Positions 17,595-38,040 of a stretch of 64,000 bases of DNA are shown here, piece by piece. Where the stretch lies: assembly GCF_004027225.2 (NCBI RefSeq), contig NC_044301.2, forward strand, positions 18,962,598 through 19,026,597. Reading direction: 5' to 3'. Numbering within the stretch: position 1 is the first letter of the stretch; each line of letters opens with the position of its first letter. The position numbers and the translations under genes were made by a program. This DNA comes from Strigops habroptila (Eukaryota; Chordata; Aves; Psittaciformes; Psittacidae). The notes under the pieces were generated by a model. That model worked only from the letters and a program-made list of their open reading frames with translations. It was not told the origin of the DNA and searched no databases.

Positions 17595-18485
17595 TCAACT
17601 CCAGTGGCAGATATTAACAATAGAAAAAAAGTTACTACCTCATAAAATCAGAATTATTTTGTTTGAATACATAAATACATTTGATTTTCTCATACAAGTG
17701 AAAAGGAAGAACTGTGGAGATATCCATGTCTGTAACAAAACCTTCCTGCCACAACCAAGCTGATATCCCACAGCGGGCTGAAACTTCTGTCTTGAAAATT
17801 CTTCAGATGCCCAGAGTTCAAAACAGTTCTTCAATATTACTACACCCAGATAACACTTTTGGAGGAGCCAAATACTTACCTTTGGGTACCCGGTCCTTCA
17901 ATAGGTTTGTCAGTATGGATTTCTTTAGAAGTGTGCATACACTGCACATGCAGAGAACATGGACCTTTTGGACAATAGTGGAGGCTGGGGCTACACCTGC
18001 ACTCTGAACACCCCCTCACAGGGCAGGGGGCAAAAGAGGCTCAATAATATCAATACAGAGCCAAGTTCCTTACTTTCAGAGATGTGGATCATGGTATCTA
18101 TGATTGCAAAAGATTAAAGGGAAATTGGGAATTTCTCCAAGAACTTCTCTGCGTGAGTCTTAGGGTATTAGGAGCTCTATTTAACTGAAGATCCCAAGAT
18201 CACTTTTTTGAACTATTAAGAACTTAAGAGTTACAAGCTGGAGTGTTGACTATCTGTATATACCAAAATTCAAAGATGGGATTTTTCTCAGGAAACTGCA
18301 AACCCTTAATTAAGGCTTCAGCTGCCTCAAACCTCCAAATAAACTGAATTAACAGAAATAGGCATTTCCAAGGGTAATACTGAGCACGACACCCCTGTTA
18401 GGTAATTCAAAGTTATGTGGGAAAAAATAAGACCCAAGAAAATGCTCTGCAAGTGTTTCATAGAGAGATCCTTAAGAACACCATT

Positions 18486-18975
18486 ACCAGTGTGTGCCAG
18501 GGCTGAATGCCACCTCTGCCTGCCACACCAGGATCAGCCACCTGTGCTCAAGGCCAGCACTGGTGCGGCACAGCTGCATGGCCTGGGCTTGGGCTGCTGG
18601 GAAAACAGCCCTGTGGGAAAGCGCCATGTGGGAAGCTTTGTTGGGAATCCCTCCACCTCGCTCAAGAGCTGCTTTCATCTCTGCTGTTGCCCCGGTGTCT
18701 GCCTGAGCCATGCTGCTGTGCACTGATGCTGATCCTGACCCTAACCACTGACACGGCGTCCTCAGCCTCAACCTCCTCACTGGGAAACTGACTTCCAGCT
18801 GCCAGCCGGCCTGTGAGCTGACCCCGACTACTGTCACCAGACCTGCTCTGCTCCTTGGGTTGGGGTACCACAGGCGTGCACCCCCGCCCGGTGCGTGCCT
18901 GGCTGCCACTCACAGCTCCCACTCCCTCCCTAGGGGCACAGCCTGCTCTCACCATGCCCTGACCCAAGGCCAAAG
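18486..18975. other. GC-rich block in a TENT4B intron, origin unknown
   Basis: About 490 bp is clearly richer in G and C than the AT-rich intron around it. Overlapping open frames of 70-140 codons exist on both strands, as expected from few stop codons in GC-rich DNA. None resembles a protein I know. It lies 130 bp from the end of the large CR1. It could be an old mobile element or a regulatory island; I cannot tell which. Confidence 0.35.
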
Positions 18976-19100
18976 GGGCCTCTCCAACCAGTTAAAATAA
19001 CCCAGGCAACAGGAACATGCTAACACACTTTTTTTTTCTTCTAAGCACACAAAAATGCTTTCAGGCTCCCAAGAGAAGACTACCTCCTATCCTGAAATTA

Positions 19101-21836
19101 GAATCATAGAATCATAGAATAGTTAGGGTTGGAAAGGACCTTAAGATCATCTAGTTCCAACCCCCCTGCCATAAGCAGGGACGCCTCACCCTAGACCATG
19201 TCACCCAAGACTCCGTCCAACCTGGCCTTGAACACTGCCAGGGATGGAGCATTCACAATTTCCTTGGGCAACCTGTTTCAGTGCCTCGCCACCCTCACAG
19301 TAAAGAACTTCTTTCTTATATCTAGACCTCAACTTACCCTGTTCAAGTTTGAACCCGTTACCCCTTGTCCTATCACTACAGTCCCTGATGAGGAGTCCCT
19401 CTCCAGCATCCTTGTAGGCCCCCTTCGGAGATTGGAAGGCTGTTCTGAGGTCTCCATGCAGCCTTCTCTTCTCCAGGCTGAACAGCCCCAACTTTCTCAT
19501 CCTGTCTTCATATGGGAGGTGCTCCAGCCCCCTGATCATCCTCGTAGCCCTCCTCTGGACTTGCTCCAACAGCTCCATGTCCTTCTTATGTTGAGGACAC
19601 CCGAACTGTAGACAATACTCCAAGTGAGGTCTCATGAGAGCAGAGTAGAGGGGCAGGATCACTTCCTTCGACCTGCTGGTCACCCTCCTTTTGATACAGC
19701 CCAGGATATGGTTGGCTTTCTGGGCTGCAAGCACACACTAAAGCAGGCTCATGTTCAGTTTCTCATCAACCAACAACCCCAAATCCTTCTCCACAGGGCT
19801 GCTCTGAATCTCTTCTCTGCCCAACCTGTAGCAGTGCCTGGGATTGCCCCCACCCAGGTGTAGGACCTTGCACTTGACAATGTTGAACTTCATGAGGCTG
19901 GCATTGGCCCACCTCACAAGTATGTCAAGGTCCCTCTGGATGGCATCCCTTCCCTCCAGCGTATCAACCAAACCACACAGCTTGGTGTCGTTGGCAAACT
20001 TGCTGAGGGTGCATCAATCCCACTGTCCATGTCGCCGACAAAGATGTTGAACAAGATTGGTCCCAACAGTGACCCCTGAGGGACACCACTCGTTACTGGT
20101 CTCCAATTGGACATTGAGCCAATGACCATAAAACTTTGAGTGTGGCCATCCAGCCAATTCTTTATCCACCAGGTGGTCCATCCATCAAATTTATGTCCCT
20201 CCAATTTAGAGACAAGGATGTCATGTGGGACAGTGTCGAACGCTTTGTACAAGTCCAGGTAGATGACGTCAACTGCTCTGCCCCTCTCCATCAGTTCCGT
20301 AGCCCCATCATAGAAGGCCACCAAATTGGTCAGACAGGATTTCCCCTTAGTGAAGCCATGTTGGCTGTCACCAACCACCTTGTTGTTTTTCATGTGCCTT
20401 AGCATGCTTTCCAGGAGAATCTGCTCCAAGATTTTGCCAGGCACAGAGGTGAGGCTGACTGGTCCGTAGTTCCCTGGGTCTTCCACCTTCCCCTTCTTGA
20501 AAATAGGGGTTATATTACCCTTGTTCCAGTTGTCGGGAACTTCACCTGACTGACATAATTTTTCAAATATGATGGACAGTGGCTTAGCAACTGCATTCGG
20601 CAGCTCCTTCAGGACCCATGGACGGATTTCATCAGGTCCCATGGACTTGTGCACATTCAGGTTCCCAAGATGATCTTGAACCCGATCCTCTCCTACAGTG
20701 GGCCTAAGGTCTTCATTCTCACAGTCCCTGCATCTGCCTTCCAAGACTTGTGTGGTGTGGTCAGAGCATTTGCCAGTGAAGACTGAGGCAAAGAAGTCGT
20801 TGAGAACCTCAGCCTTCTCCAAATCCAGGGTAGCCAGTTCTCCCGATAGCTTACGGAGAGGGCCCACATTATCCCTAGTCTATCTTTTGTTTGCTACATA
20901 CCTATAGAAGCCCTTCCTTTTATCTTTCGCATCCCTGGCCAGACTCAATTCTAACTGGGCTTTAGCTTTCCTGACCTGGTCCCTAGCTTCCTGGACAATG
21001 TCCCTGTATTCTTCCCAGACTTCCTGTCCTCGCTTCCACCTTTTATAAGCTTCTTTTTTCCCCCTCTTAAGTTTTCTCAGCAGCTCCTTATCCATTCATG
21101 GAGGCCTCCTGGCCTTCTTGCCACATTTCCTTCTAGTCGGGATGCAACACTCCTGAGCTTGGAGCAGGTGATCCTTGAATATCAACCAGCAGTCTTGGGC
21201 CCCCCTGCCCTCTAGGGATTTATCCCATGGAACCTTAATAAGCAGGTTCCTGAAGAGGCCAAAGTCTGCTCTCTTGAAGTCCAGGGCAGTGAGCTTGCTG
21301 CATACTCTTCTCACTGTCCTGAGGATCTCGAACTCAACCATCTCATGATTGCTACAGCCAAGGCTGACCTGGATCATCACATTTCCAACCAGTCCCTCCC
21401 TGTTGGTGAACATGAGGTCAAGCATGGCACCTCTCCTTGTTGGCTCCTCTATCACTTGCAAGAGAAAGTTGTCTTCCACGCAATCGAGGAACCTCCTGAA
21501 TTGTTTGTGCTGGGCCGTACTGTCCCTCCAACAGATATTGGGGTGGTTGAAGTCCCCCATGAGGACAAGGGCCTGCGAGCGTGAGGCTGCTCCTATCTGT
21601 CTATAGAGGGCTTCATCCACACAGTCCTTGTGATCGGGTGGTCTGTAGCAGATCCCCAGAGTAATGCCCCCCATTGCAGTTCTGCCTTTGACCCTAACCC
21701 ACAAGCTCTCTGTTGACTCATCACCTGTCCCCAGACAGGGTTCTATACTCTCCAGCCTATCACTGACATAAATAGCTACTCCCCCTCCTCGTCTGTCTGG
21801 CCCGTCTTTCCTAAAGAGCCTATAACCTTCCATTCC
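19101..21836 (-). mobile_element. CR1 LINE, long copy with endonuclease and RT
   Basis: This is the longest CR1 in the window (about 2.7 kb), reading leftwards within a TENT4B intron and in the same orientation as the gene. The 3' tail lies at 19101-19160 (GAATCATAGAATCATAGAAT). The 5' end is truncated inside the endonuclease region at about 21836. It is several-fold longer than the typical 5'-truncated CR1 tail. Confidence 0.93.
19201..21833 (-). pseudogene. CR1 ORF2 (APE endonuclease plus RT) pseudogene
   Basis: The endonuclease part reads from MEGYRLFRKDGPDRRGGGVA through ITLGICYRPPDH and LMGDFNHPNICW to CSNHEMVEF, the last holding the catalytic-type His. The same frame continues through a linker ([13 protein letters not shown]) and into the RT up to [20 protein letters not shown], broken only by TGA at 21096-21098 and TAG just above 20867. 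A one-base deletion at about 20013 then shifts the frame just before the FADD motif. The region after that lies in other frames. Inactive, but moderately young by its few lesions. Confidence 0.9.
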
Positions 21837-23309
21837 AACACTCCAGTCATAAATTAAGCATCACATAGGCAATTTTGGGCAAGCAGGCAGGGCCTTACGG
21901 ACTTACCTAAAGAGAAATGTATATGCAGAATCTAACTGAAATATGGCCCCTGTGTTGTGGCAGAAAACCAAATACAGATTTCCTGTCCACCACAAGGCAA
22001 TGTGACAATGCACAGGATGCAAAAACTGAAGTTAGCTGCCAAATTCCAGGTACGTGTCCTAAGACAGAGAATCTGGGCATCTTCTTTCCCCAAGAAGAAG
22101 CTACGTAGCACAAAACTGTCGGTCTTGATTTAGCAGCAAAAGGTTGGCCAACACAATCAACTTCTGTCCATCAGATAGAGACTGAGAGAAGGAAGGTCTC
22201 TCAACCCACCCCACCCTCTTACTATGAATGCAGGTGCAAGAGGCCTCATCAACACAAGGTTTATATATAAGCACACAGGTGAGACTATGCAGACAAGAAC
22301 TCAGACTATTCTACTGAAACTAAGGACAGAGGTTTTTCTCCTGTGTCCTTCTACAGGTTAAAGAAATAAGATGCTGTAGAAGCAAACCGAGCTACTTTCA
22401 TACTTGCTACTAAACATACATAAAGGAACCGAAGATTAACAAGTTGAAGGCCATACTTTCAACTCATCAGCAACTGAAAATCCCCCCAAATTTAGAAGAC
22501 CTCTTGCAACTGAATGACATTATTAAAGCAGATGTACACGATTTCTAACCCTTATGACTGAAAGTGCTTGCTTTATTCAGATTTATGGAGTTTTATGAAG
22601 GAGTTTTACATGTTTAGCTGTAGAAATACTTTGATTCGCCTGCTGTCATTAGTTTGGTTAAAAAACCCAAGCAGTCAGTAGTAGAACAGTAATACTTACA
22701 CACTTAAGTGAGACTGAACTGCACTTCATCTCCCTACACAGAACATGAAAATACAAGAAAAATTTTCTACTGCTTCTATGAGACATTTGCTATGAGTGTC
22801 CCAATGCGCTGAATAGGGGAAGGGAAGGAAAGGAAAATAGTGTAAGGATCCTTCAAAACTTTAAATACACATTAATCCTAACAAAATGACCCCATATACT
22901 AAACAAAACCAACTGTAACGTATCTATGATACAGGTATTGGTGAAACCCTGAACAACAACTTACTAAATTTAACTTATTCTACCTTATTAGCATTTGTAT
23001 GCTGAAATAATATTCATTCTAGAACAAGATTATTCCTACTCTCTCAGCAATGTGTGGTTATTACTAATTTTAAGTTCAATGAGCCACAGTTAGAGCAGAA
23101 CATTTAAGACAGGTATTAGTGCATTTTCTTTAGTACCATTAAAGTACTGTACCATTAAAACTTCTCAATACTTTATACATTACTATCTTCATGTCTTTCA
23201 GGGCAAAATATCTAAAACCTAAGAACATCACGGAGTAGTAGTAGACAACAATAATAACAGAGTGAAAGTGTATCTCTAGTCAGGATGCAGTTAAAGTAAA
23301 ACAAAATCA

Positions 23310-27375
<4,066 letters not shown>

Positions 27376-27422
27376 CTTGTAGGTAAATATAAACCAGTTT
27401 TAAAACTTCCAAATATCTGCAC
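27376..27422 (-). CDS. TENT4B: TENT4B 47-bp exon (window exon 2): GS motif
   Basis: It encodes VQIFGSFKTGLYLPT plus the first two bases of a serine codon. This carries the G-S motif of the nucleotidyltransferase fold. The acceptor is TTGTGTTTCAG and the donor GTCAGTAA. A CR1 fragment starts only about 14 bp upstream of the acceptor AG, an unusual position (see findings). Confidence 0.92.
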
Positions 27423-27437
27423 CTGAAACACAAGAAC

Positions 27438-28027
27438 AGGAGAAGTGATTCAGAGCAGCCCTGCAGAGAAGGACTTGGGGGTGTTGGTCGATGAGAAACT
27501 GAACATGAGCCTGCTTTAGTGTGTGCTCGCAGCTCAGAAAGCCAACCATGTCCTGGGCTGCATCAAAAGGAGGGTGACCAGCAGGTCAAAGGAGGTGATC
27601 CTGCCCCTCTACTCTGCTCTCCTGAGACCTCACTTGGAGTACTGTCTACAGTTCTGGTGTCCTCAACATAAGAAGGACATGGAGCTGTTTGAGCAAGTCC
27701 AGAGGAGGGCCACGAGGATGATAAGGGGGCTGGAGCACCTCCCATATGAAGACAGGCTGAGAAAGTTGGGGCTGTTCAGCCTGGAGAAGAGAAGGCTGCA
27801 TGGAGACCTCAGAACAGCCTTCCAATCTCCGAAGGGGGCCTACAAGGATGCTGGGGAGGGACTCCTCATCAGGGACTGTAGTGATAGGACAAGAGGTGAT
27901 GGGTTCAAACTTAAACAGTGGAAGTTGAGGTCTAGATATAAGGAAGAAGTTCTTTACTGTGAGTGGTGAGGCACTGGAATGGGTTGTCCAAGGAAGTTGT
28001 GAATGCTCCATCCCTGGCAGTGTTCAC
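27438..28027 (+). mobile_element. CR1 fragment truncated at both ends, next to an exon
   Basis: Similarity to other CR1 copies starts at about 27438 (GGAGAAGTGATTCAGAGCAG) and stops at about 28027, inside the segment that reads CCCTGGCAGTGTTCA. The normal 3' tail with ATTCTATG repeats is missing, which is atypical for target-primed insertion. It encodes part of the C-terminal RT region (open at 27523-27969, with [20 protein letters not shown]). It lies antisense to TENT4B, about 14 bp from an acceptor AG. Confidence 0.9.
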
Positions 28028-28509
28028 ATTCTGAATAGAAGTACTCTTTTCTGTTAAAGCATTTACATCTTCAGTGTAGTATAAATCGCTAATCTTCATT
28101 GTTATTACCCATGAAACGTTAATAACTTTGACTTTTCTATTACAAAACCGTCTTTTCAATATAAAAAATTTCACCATGACCAAATTTAGCACACTTTAGA
28201 ATGATAGAACATTAAGAAAAACCCAGTTCAGTTCAATTTCTTTTTTGCTTTCATATCTTAAAGTATACCCTTCATTCTCTAAATACATTCTCTAAGTTTA
28301 ATATATTTCCATTGCTTTGCACACTAAAAAAGAATTGTATCACAATTTTTTTCTGAATTACAGAGTGAGTAGCACAACTCTGTTTATTTCTGCTTAACAA
28401 ACAAAAAAGTTTCAGAGTTTCACATCCCCCAGATTTAGTTTATTATGCTGGATTTTTACTAGTACTGGAGGTTTAAATAAGGAGGTTTCCATTGTAAGCT
28501 GTCCGAAAC

Positions 28510-28880
28510 CACGGTTGTTTAGTCTGGAGGAGGCTCAGGGGGGACCTTATCGCTCTCTACAACTACCTGACAGGAGGTTATAGTGAGGTGGGGGTCGGCC
28601 TCTTCTCCCAAGTAACAAGCAATAGGACAAGAGAGAATGGCCTCAAGCTGCCCCAGGGTGGTTTAGATTGTATATTAGGAAAAATTTCTTCACAGAGAGG
28701 GTGGTCAGGCATTGGAACAGGCTGCCCAGGGCAGTGGTAGAATCACCATCCCTGAAAGTGTTCAAAAACCGTGTAGATGAGGCCCTCAGTGATATGCTTT
28801 AGTGGTGGTCTTGGCAGTGCTGGGGTTGGACTTGATGATCTTAAAGGTCTTTTCCAACCTAGTTGATTCTATGATTCTAA
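28510..28880 (+). mobile_element. Older CR1 3' end of a different subfamily
   Basis: It contains TTTAGTCTGGAGGAGGCTCA, CTCTCTACAACTACCTGA, AACAGGCTGCCCAGGG and GGACTTGATGATCTTAAAGG, and ends ATTCTATGATTCTAA. This is a recognisable CR1 3' region, but it differs widely from the copies at 2548, 3832 and 19101, so it belongs to another and probably older subfamily. Confidence 0.88.
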
Positions 28881-35152
<6,272 letters not shown>

Positions 35153-35719
35153 TGTCCTGGGTTCAGCTATAGCAGTCATTTTTCTCCTTCTTAGTAGCTG
35201 GTGCAGTGCTGTGTTTTTTAACTTTCAGCCTGGGAACAATGCTGATAACACCAATGTTTTTACTTGTTGCTAAGTAATGTTTATTCCAACCAAGGACTTT
35301 CTCAGTCTCATGCTCTGCCAGGGAGGAGGGGAAGCCGGGAGGAAGCAGAGACAGGACACCTGACCCAAACTAGCCAAAGGGGTATTCCATACCACAGCAC
35401 ATCATGCCCAGTATATAAACCGGGGGGAGGTACCCGGAAGGCCCAGATCACTGCTCGGGTCGGGCTGGGTATCGGTCGGCGGGTGGTGAGCAATTGTATC
35501 CTCTCCCCTTGTTATTTCACTAATCATTATTATCATTGGTGGTAGCAGTAGTGGTTTTGTATTATACCTTAGTTGCGGGACTGCTCTTATCTCAACCCGT
35601 GGGAGTTACATTCTTCCGATTCTCCTCCCCATCCCTCCGGGAGCAGGGGGAGGAAGAAGGGGGGGAGTGAGCGAGCGGCTGCGTGGTTCTGAGTTACCGG
35701 CTGGGCTCAAACCACGACA
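35153..35719 (+). repeat. ERV-1 5' LTR
   Basis: It starts TGTCCTGGGTT and ends AAACCACGACA, an imperfect inverted repeat of 11 bp. A TATA box lies at 35412-35419 (TATATAAA), giving a probable U3/R boundary about 30 bp further on. Near the 3' end is a purine-rich stretch (GGGGGAGGAAGAAGG). Other full copies are 53196-53822 (+) and 55550-56170 (-), so the ends are well supported. Confidence 0.9.
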
Positions 35720-35727
35720 GTTCTTTG

Positions 35728-35745
35728 TGGCGCCCAGCGTGGGGC
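35728..35745 (+). other. ERV-1 primer binding site, tRNA-Lys type
   Basis: TGGCGCCCAGCGTGGGGC closely resembles the complement of the 3' end of tRNA-Lys(CUU), with one mismatch (AGC for AAC) in 18 bases by my comparison. It starts eight bases after the LTR end (spacer GTTCTTTG), a longer gap than usual. The same arrangement occurs at 55521-55541 (minus) and 58975-58992. Confidence 0.75.
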
Positions 35746-35829
35746 ACGAAGGGTTGAGATAACGACAGATCTGACCAGAGTGTGTCTAATCATATTTGTG
35801 ATAAGCATTCATTGTTACTACTCGTCACA

Positions 35830-38040
35830 ATGGTGATTATTTGGCTCTCAGACTTGTTGCGCTTGATCTCAGAGTTTCAGCATGTTGTACCTTACTTACA
35901 GCCACTATTTGCTGTTTTAGCATTTATCGGCTGGGGGGCCTGGGCTAAGGTTCTTGTTTCACTGTACTTCATGGTAATGACTTGTAATACAATAGACTCA
36001 TTGATCATGAAACTGGTCTGGTTCGTGCTTCCAGCGTGGCCATCACCTCTATACTTTGGGAGGTATAGAATGAAATATTTTAGCAATTACACATCTTTTT
36101 TTTTCTCCTCAGGGGGTCAACTTACAAAGGAGGCATTCTCTTTCACCCCCCGTTCCCCCACCAGCCTATTTGCAACAGCAGTTGAGAGTTCTGAAGGTTT
36201 TAGATGGCCTTTGAATACCCTCGAAACCTGCCTGCTGATTGTGCTGGGGATCAGCATGTTGGCACACATACGGAGTGTGTTTTACCCACGGCCATCCCGT
36301 CGTAGGAACATCCTATTTCGTTTAATCTCAAAAGTTAAGCAGTATCAGGTTCAAATCTGGTCTAGGATTAGACGATGATATAGGAGGACCACCAAGAGAT
36401 TTTCCCTGAGGCTGGACAGTCATGAGTGGCAGGGTGTGTGGGATAGTATGGGCAAGTATCTAGGCCAGTGGGCCCCTCCAGTGCTTTGGAACTTCACCCC
36501 TGAACAAGTGCAACATCCAGAAAAACTGGTAAAACACTTAAACGAGGTGTGCTGTCGTCCTGGTTATACCAGAGAGAGACAACTCGCTGCAACGTGCTGG
36601 GGCTTGGCCTATGCCTACAGAGCCCTGCTCAACACTATCCAGCACCTTCAAAGGGAAAAAGATGTCTCTGGATCTGATGGGAAAGCAACAGACAACGCAG
36701 CTATGCCAACTACAAGCACAGCAGCTACTCAAACCCTGACCACAACAGACAACACAGCTACTCCAAGCACCGCAGCCACATCAACCCCAGTGACAAGCAC
36801 AGTAGCTACTCAAACCCCGACAGCAACAGACAATATGGCTACTTCAAGCACCGCAGCTACACCAACCCCAGTGACAAGCACAGTAGCTACTCAAACCCCG
36901 ACAGCAACAGACAATATGGCTACTTCAAGCACCGCAGCTACACCAACCCCAGTGACAAGCACAGTAGCTACTCAAACCCCGACAGCAACAGACAATGCAG
37001 CTGTTGGTGTTACTCAACTCCCAAGCACAACAGCTGCACCAACCCCAGCAATAGACATTGCAACCACTCCAATCCTAGTGGCAGACACTGCAGCCACTCC
37101 AACCACAGTGACAAACACTGCAGCTAAACCAAATGGCCAGTTTGTGACAATGTCTGTTGCCCCTGTAAGCAAAAGCAAACGAGAGGCACAAAGAATAACC
37201 CCTGCAGTGAAGAAAGATGAAGACCCAATGCCATTACTACAGGGGACAGCATCTGAACAAGAGTTACTACTACATGGGTCAGAGGAAGAGGAAGAAGAGG
37301 TAACTTCTCGACCCCGGACCTCGACCGAGCTGCGGAATATGCGAAAAGATTTCACCTGTCTTCCAGGGGAGCACAGTGTCACCTGGTTGCTCCGATGCTG
37401 GGACAATGGGGCTGACGGTCATGAACTAGAAGGTAGGGAAGCCAAGCAGCTGGGATCACTTGCTAAGGAAGGAGGAATTGACAAAGCGATTGCAAGAGAG
37501 AAGCGAGCCCTCAGCCTTTGGAGGTGGCTCCTGGCAGCTGTGAAGGAAAGGTTTCCCTACAAGGATGATATTATGAGTCGCTCAGCCAACTGGACCACGA
37601 TAGAGAAAGGCATCCACTCCCTGAGGGAATCAGCCATTCCAGAGATGATCTATCGTAGGCCGGATGCCAGGAACACATCCGTAGATCCAGATGAAGTCGA
37701 ATGTACATGACCCATGTGGCGGAAACTTACACGGAGTGCGCCATCATCATATGCCCACACATTGGCATCAATGACCTGGAATGACGGAATATCACCAACA
37801 GTGGATTGCCTGATTCGTCAACTTCGAGAGTTTGAAAACAATCTCACCCCTTCCATCATTTCAGCTGTGGAAAAACTGTCCCAGGAGTTCAAACAATTGA
37901 GAGACGATTTATCCGATCTATCCAGCCCCCCACGCGTACCAACCCATGTCTCAGCTATTAACAGAAGGCGCCCTACTGCTCCAGAAAGAAAACATAGAAG
38001 GTACACGCCACGGGCCACCCTATGGTTTTACCTGCAGGAT
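35830..38040 (+). pseudogene. ERV-1 gag, first copy of a duplicated region
   Basis: The start ATG at 35830 is chosen because the two sibling copies (55431 minus, 59089) start at the same place. Residues 1-182 hold three hydrophobic stretches (about 21-50, 57-76 and 132-152), then a basic segment. An in-frame TGA (36376-36378) follows, where the second copy has CGA. Then come the core starting MWDSMGKYLGQW, a Thr/Pro/Ala-rich repeat region, a capsid-like region (WLLRCWDNGADGHELEGREA), a second TGA at 37708-37710 and a C-terminal part. No CCHC zinc knuckle was seen. It ends at the duplication junction at 38040. Confidence 0.82.
36748..36990 (+). repeat. Three 81-bp tandem repeats within gag
   Basis: Three units start at 36748, 36829 and 36910. 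Each encodes 27 residues of Thr/Ala/Pro-rich sequence (units 2 and 3 begin DNMATSSTAATPTP). Units 2 and 3 appear identical, unit 1 differs slightly. The second gag copy of ERV-1 and the gag of ERV-2 do not have the expansion, so it arose in this copy or its direct ancestor. Confidence 0.93.

Noticed and set aside
18484..18909. A 141-codon open frame on the minus strand
   Set aside because: The region is GC-rich, with open frames of similar length on both strands and no protein similarity. Chance is the simplest explanation.
35782..35829. Upstream ATG at 35782 as the gag start
   Set aside because: The 16 extra residues are not kept in ERV-2 or ERV-3, where the frame starts at the position of 35830.
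37014..37406. A 130-codon minus-strand frame with a serine run
   Set aside because: It is the antisense shadow of acidic and Thr/Ala-rich gag codons; the sibling at 38857-39225 has the same cause.
36436..37710. A 424-codon Thr/Pro-rich frame resembling a host mucin-like gene
   Set aside because: It lies between a retroviral primer site and protease, has capsid-like sequence after the repeat, and has sibling copies in the other proviruses. It is gag.
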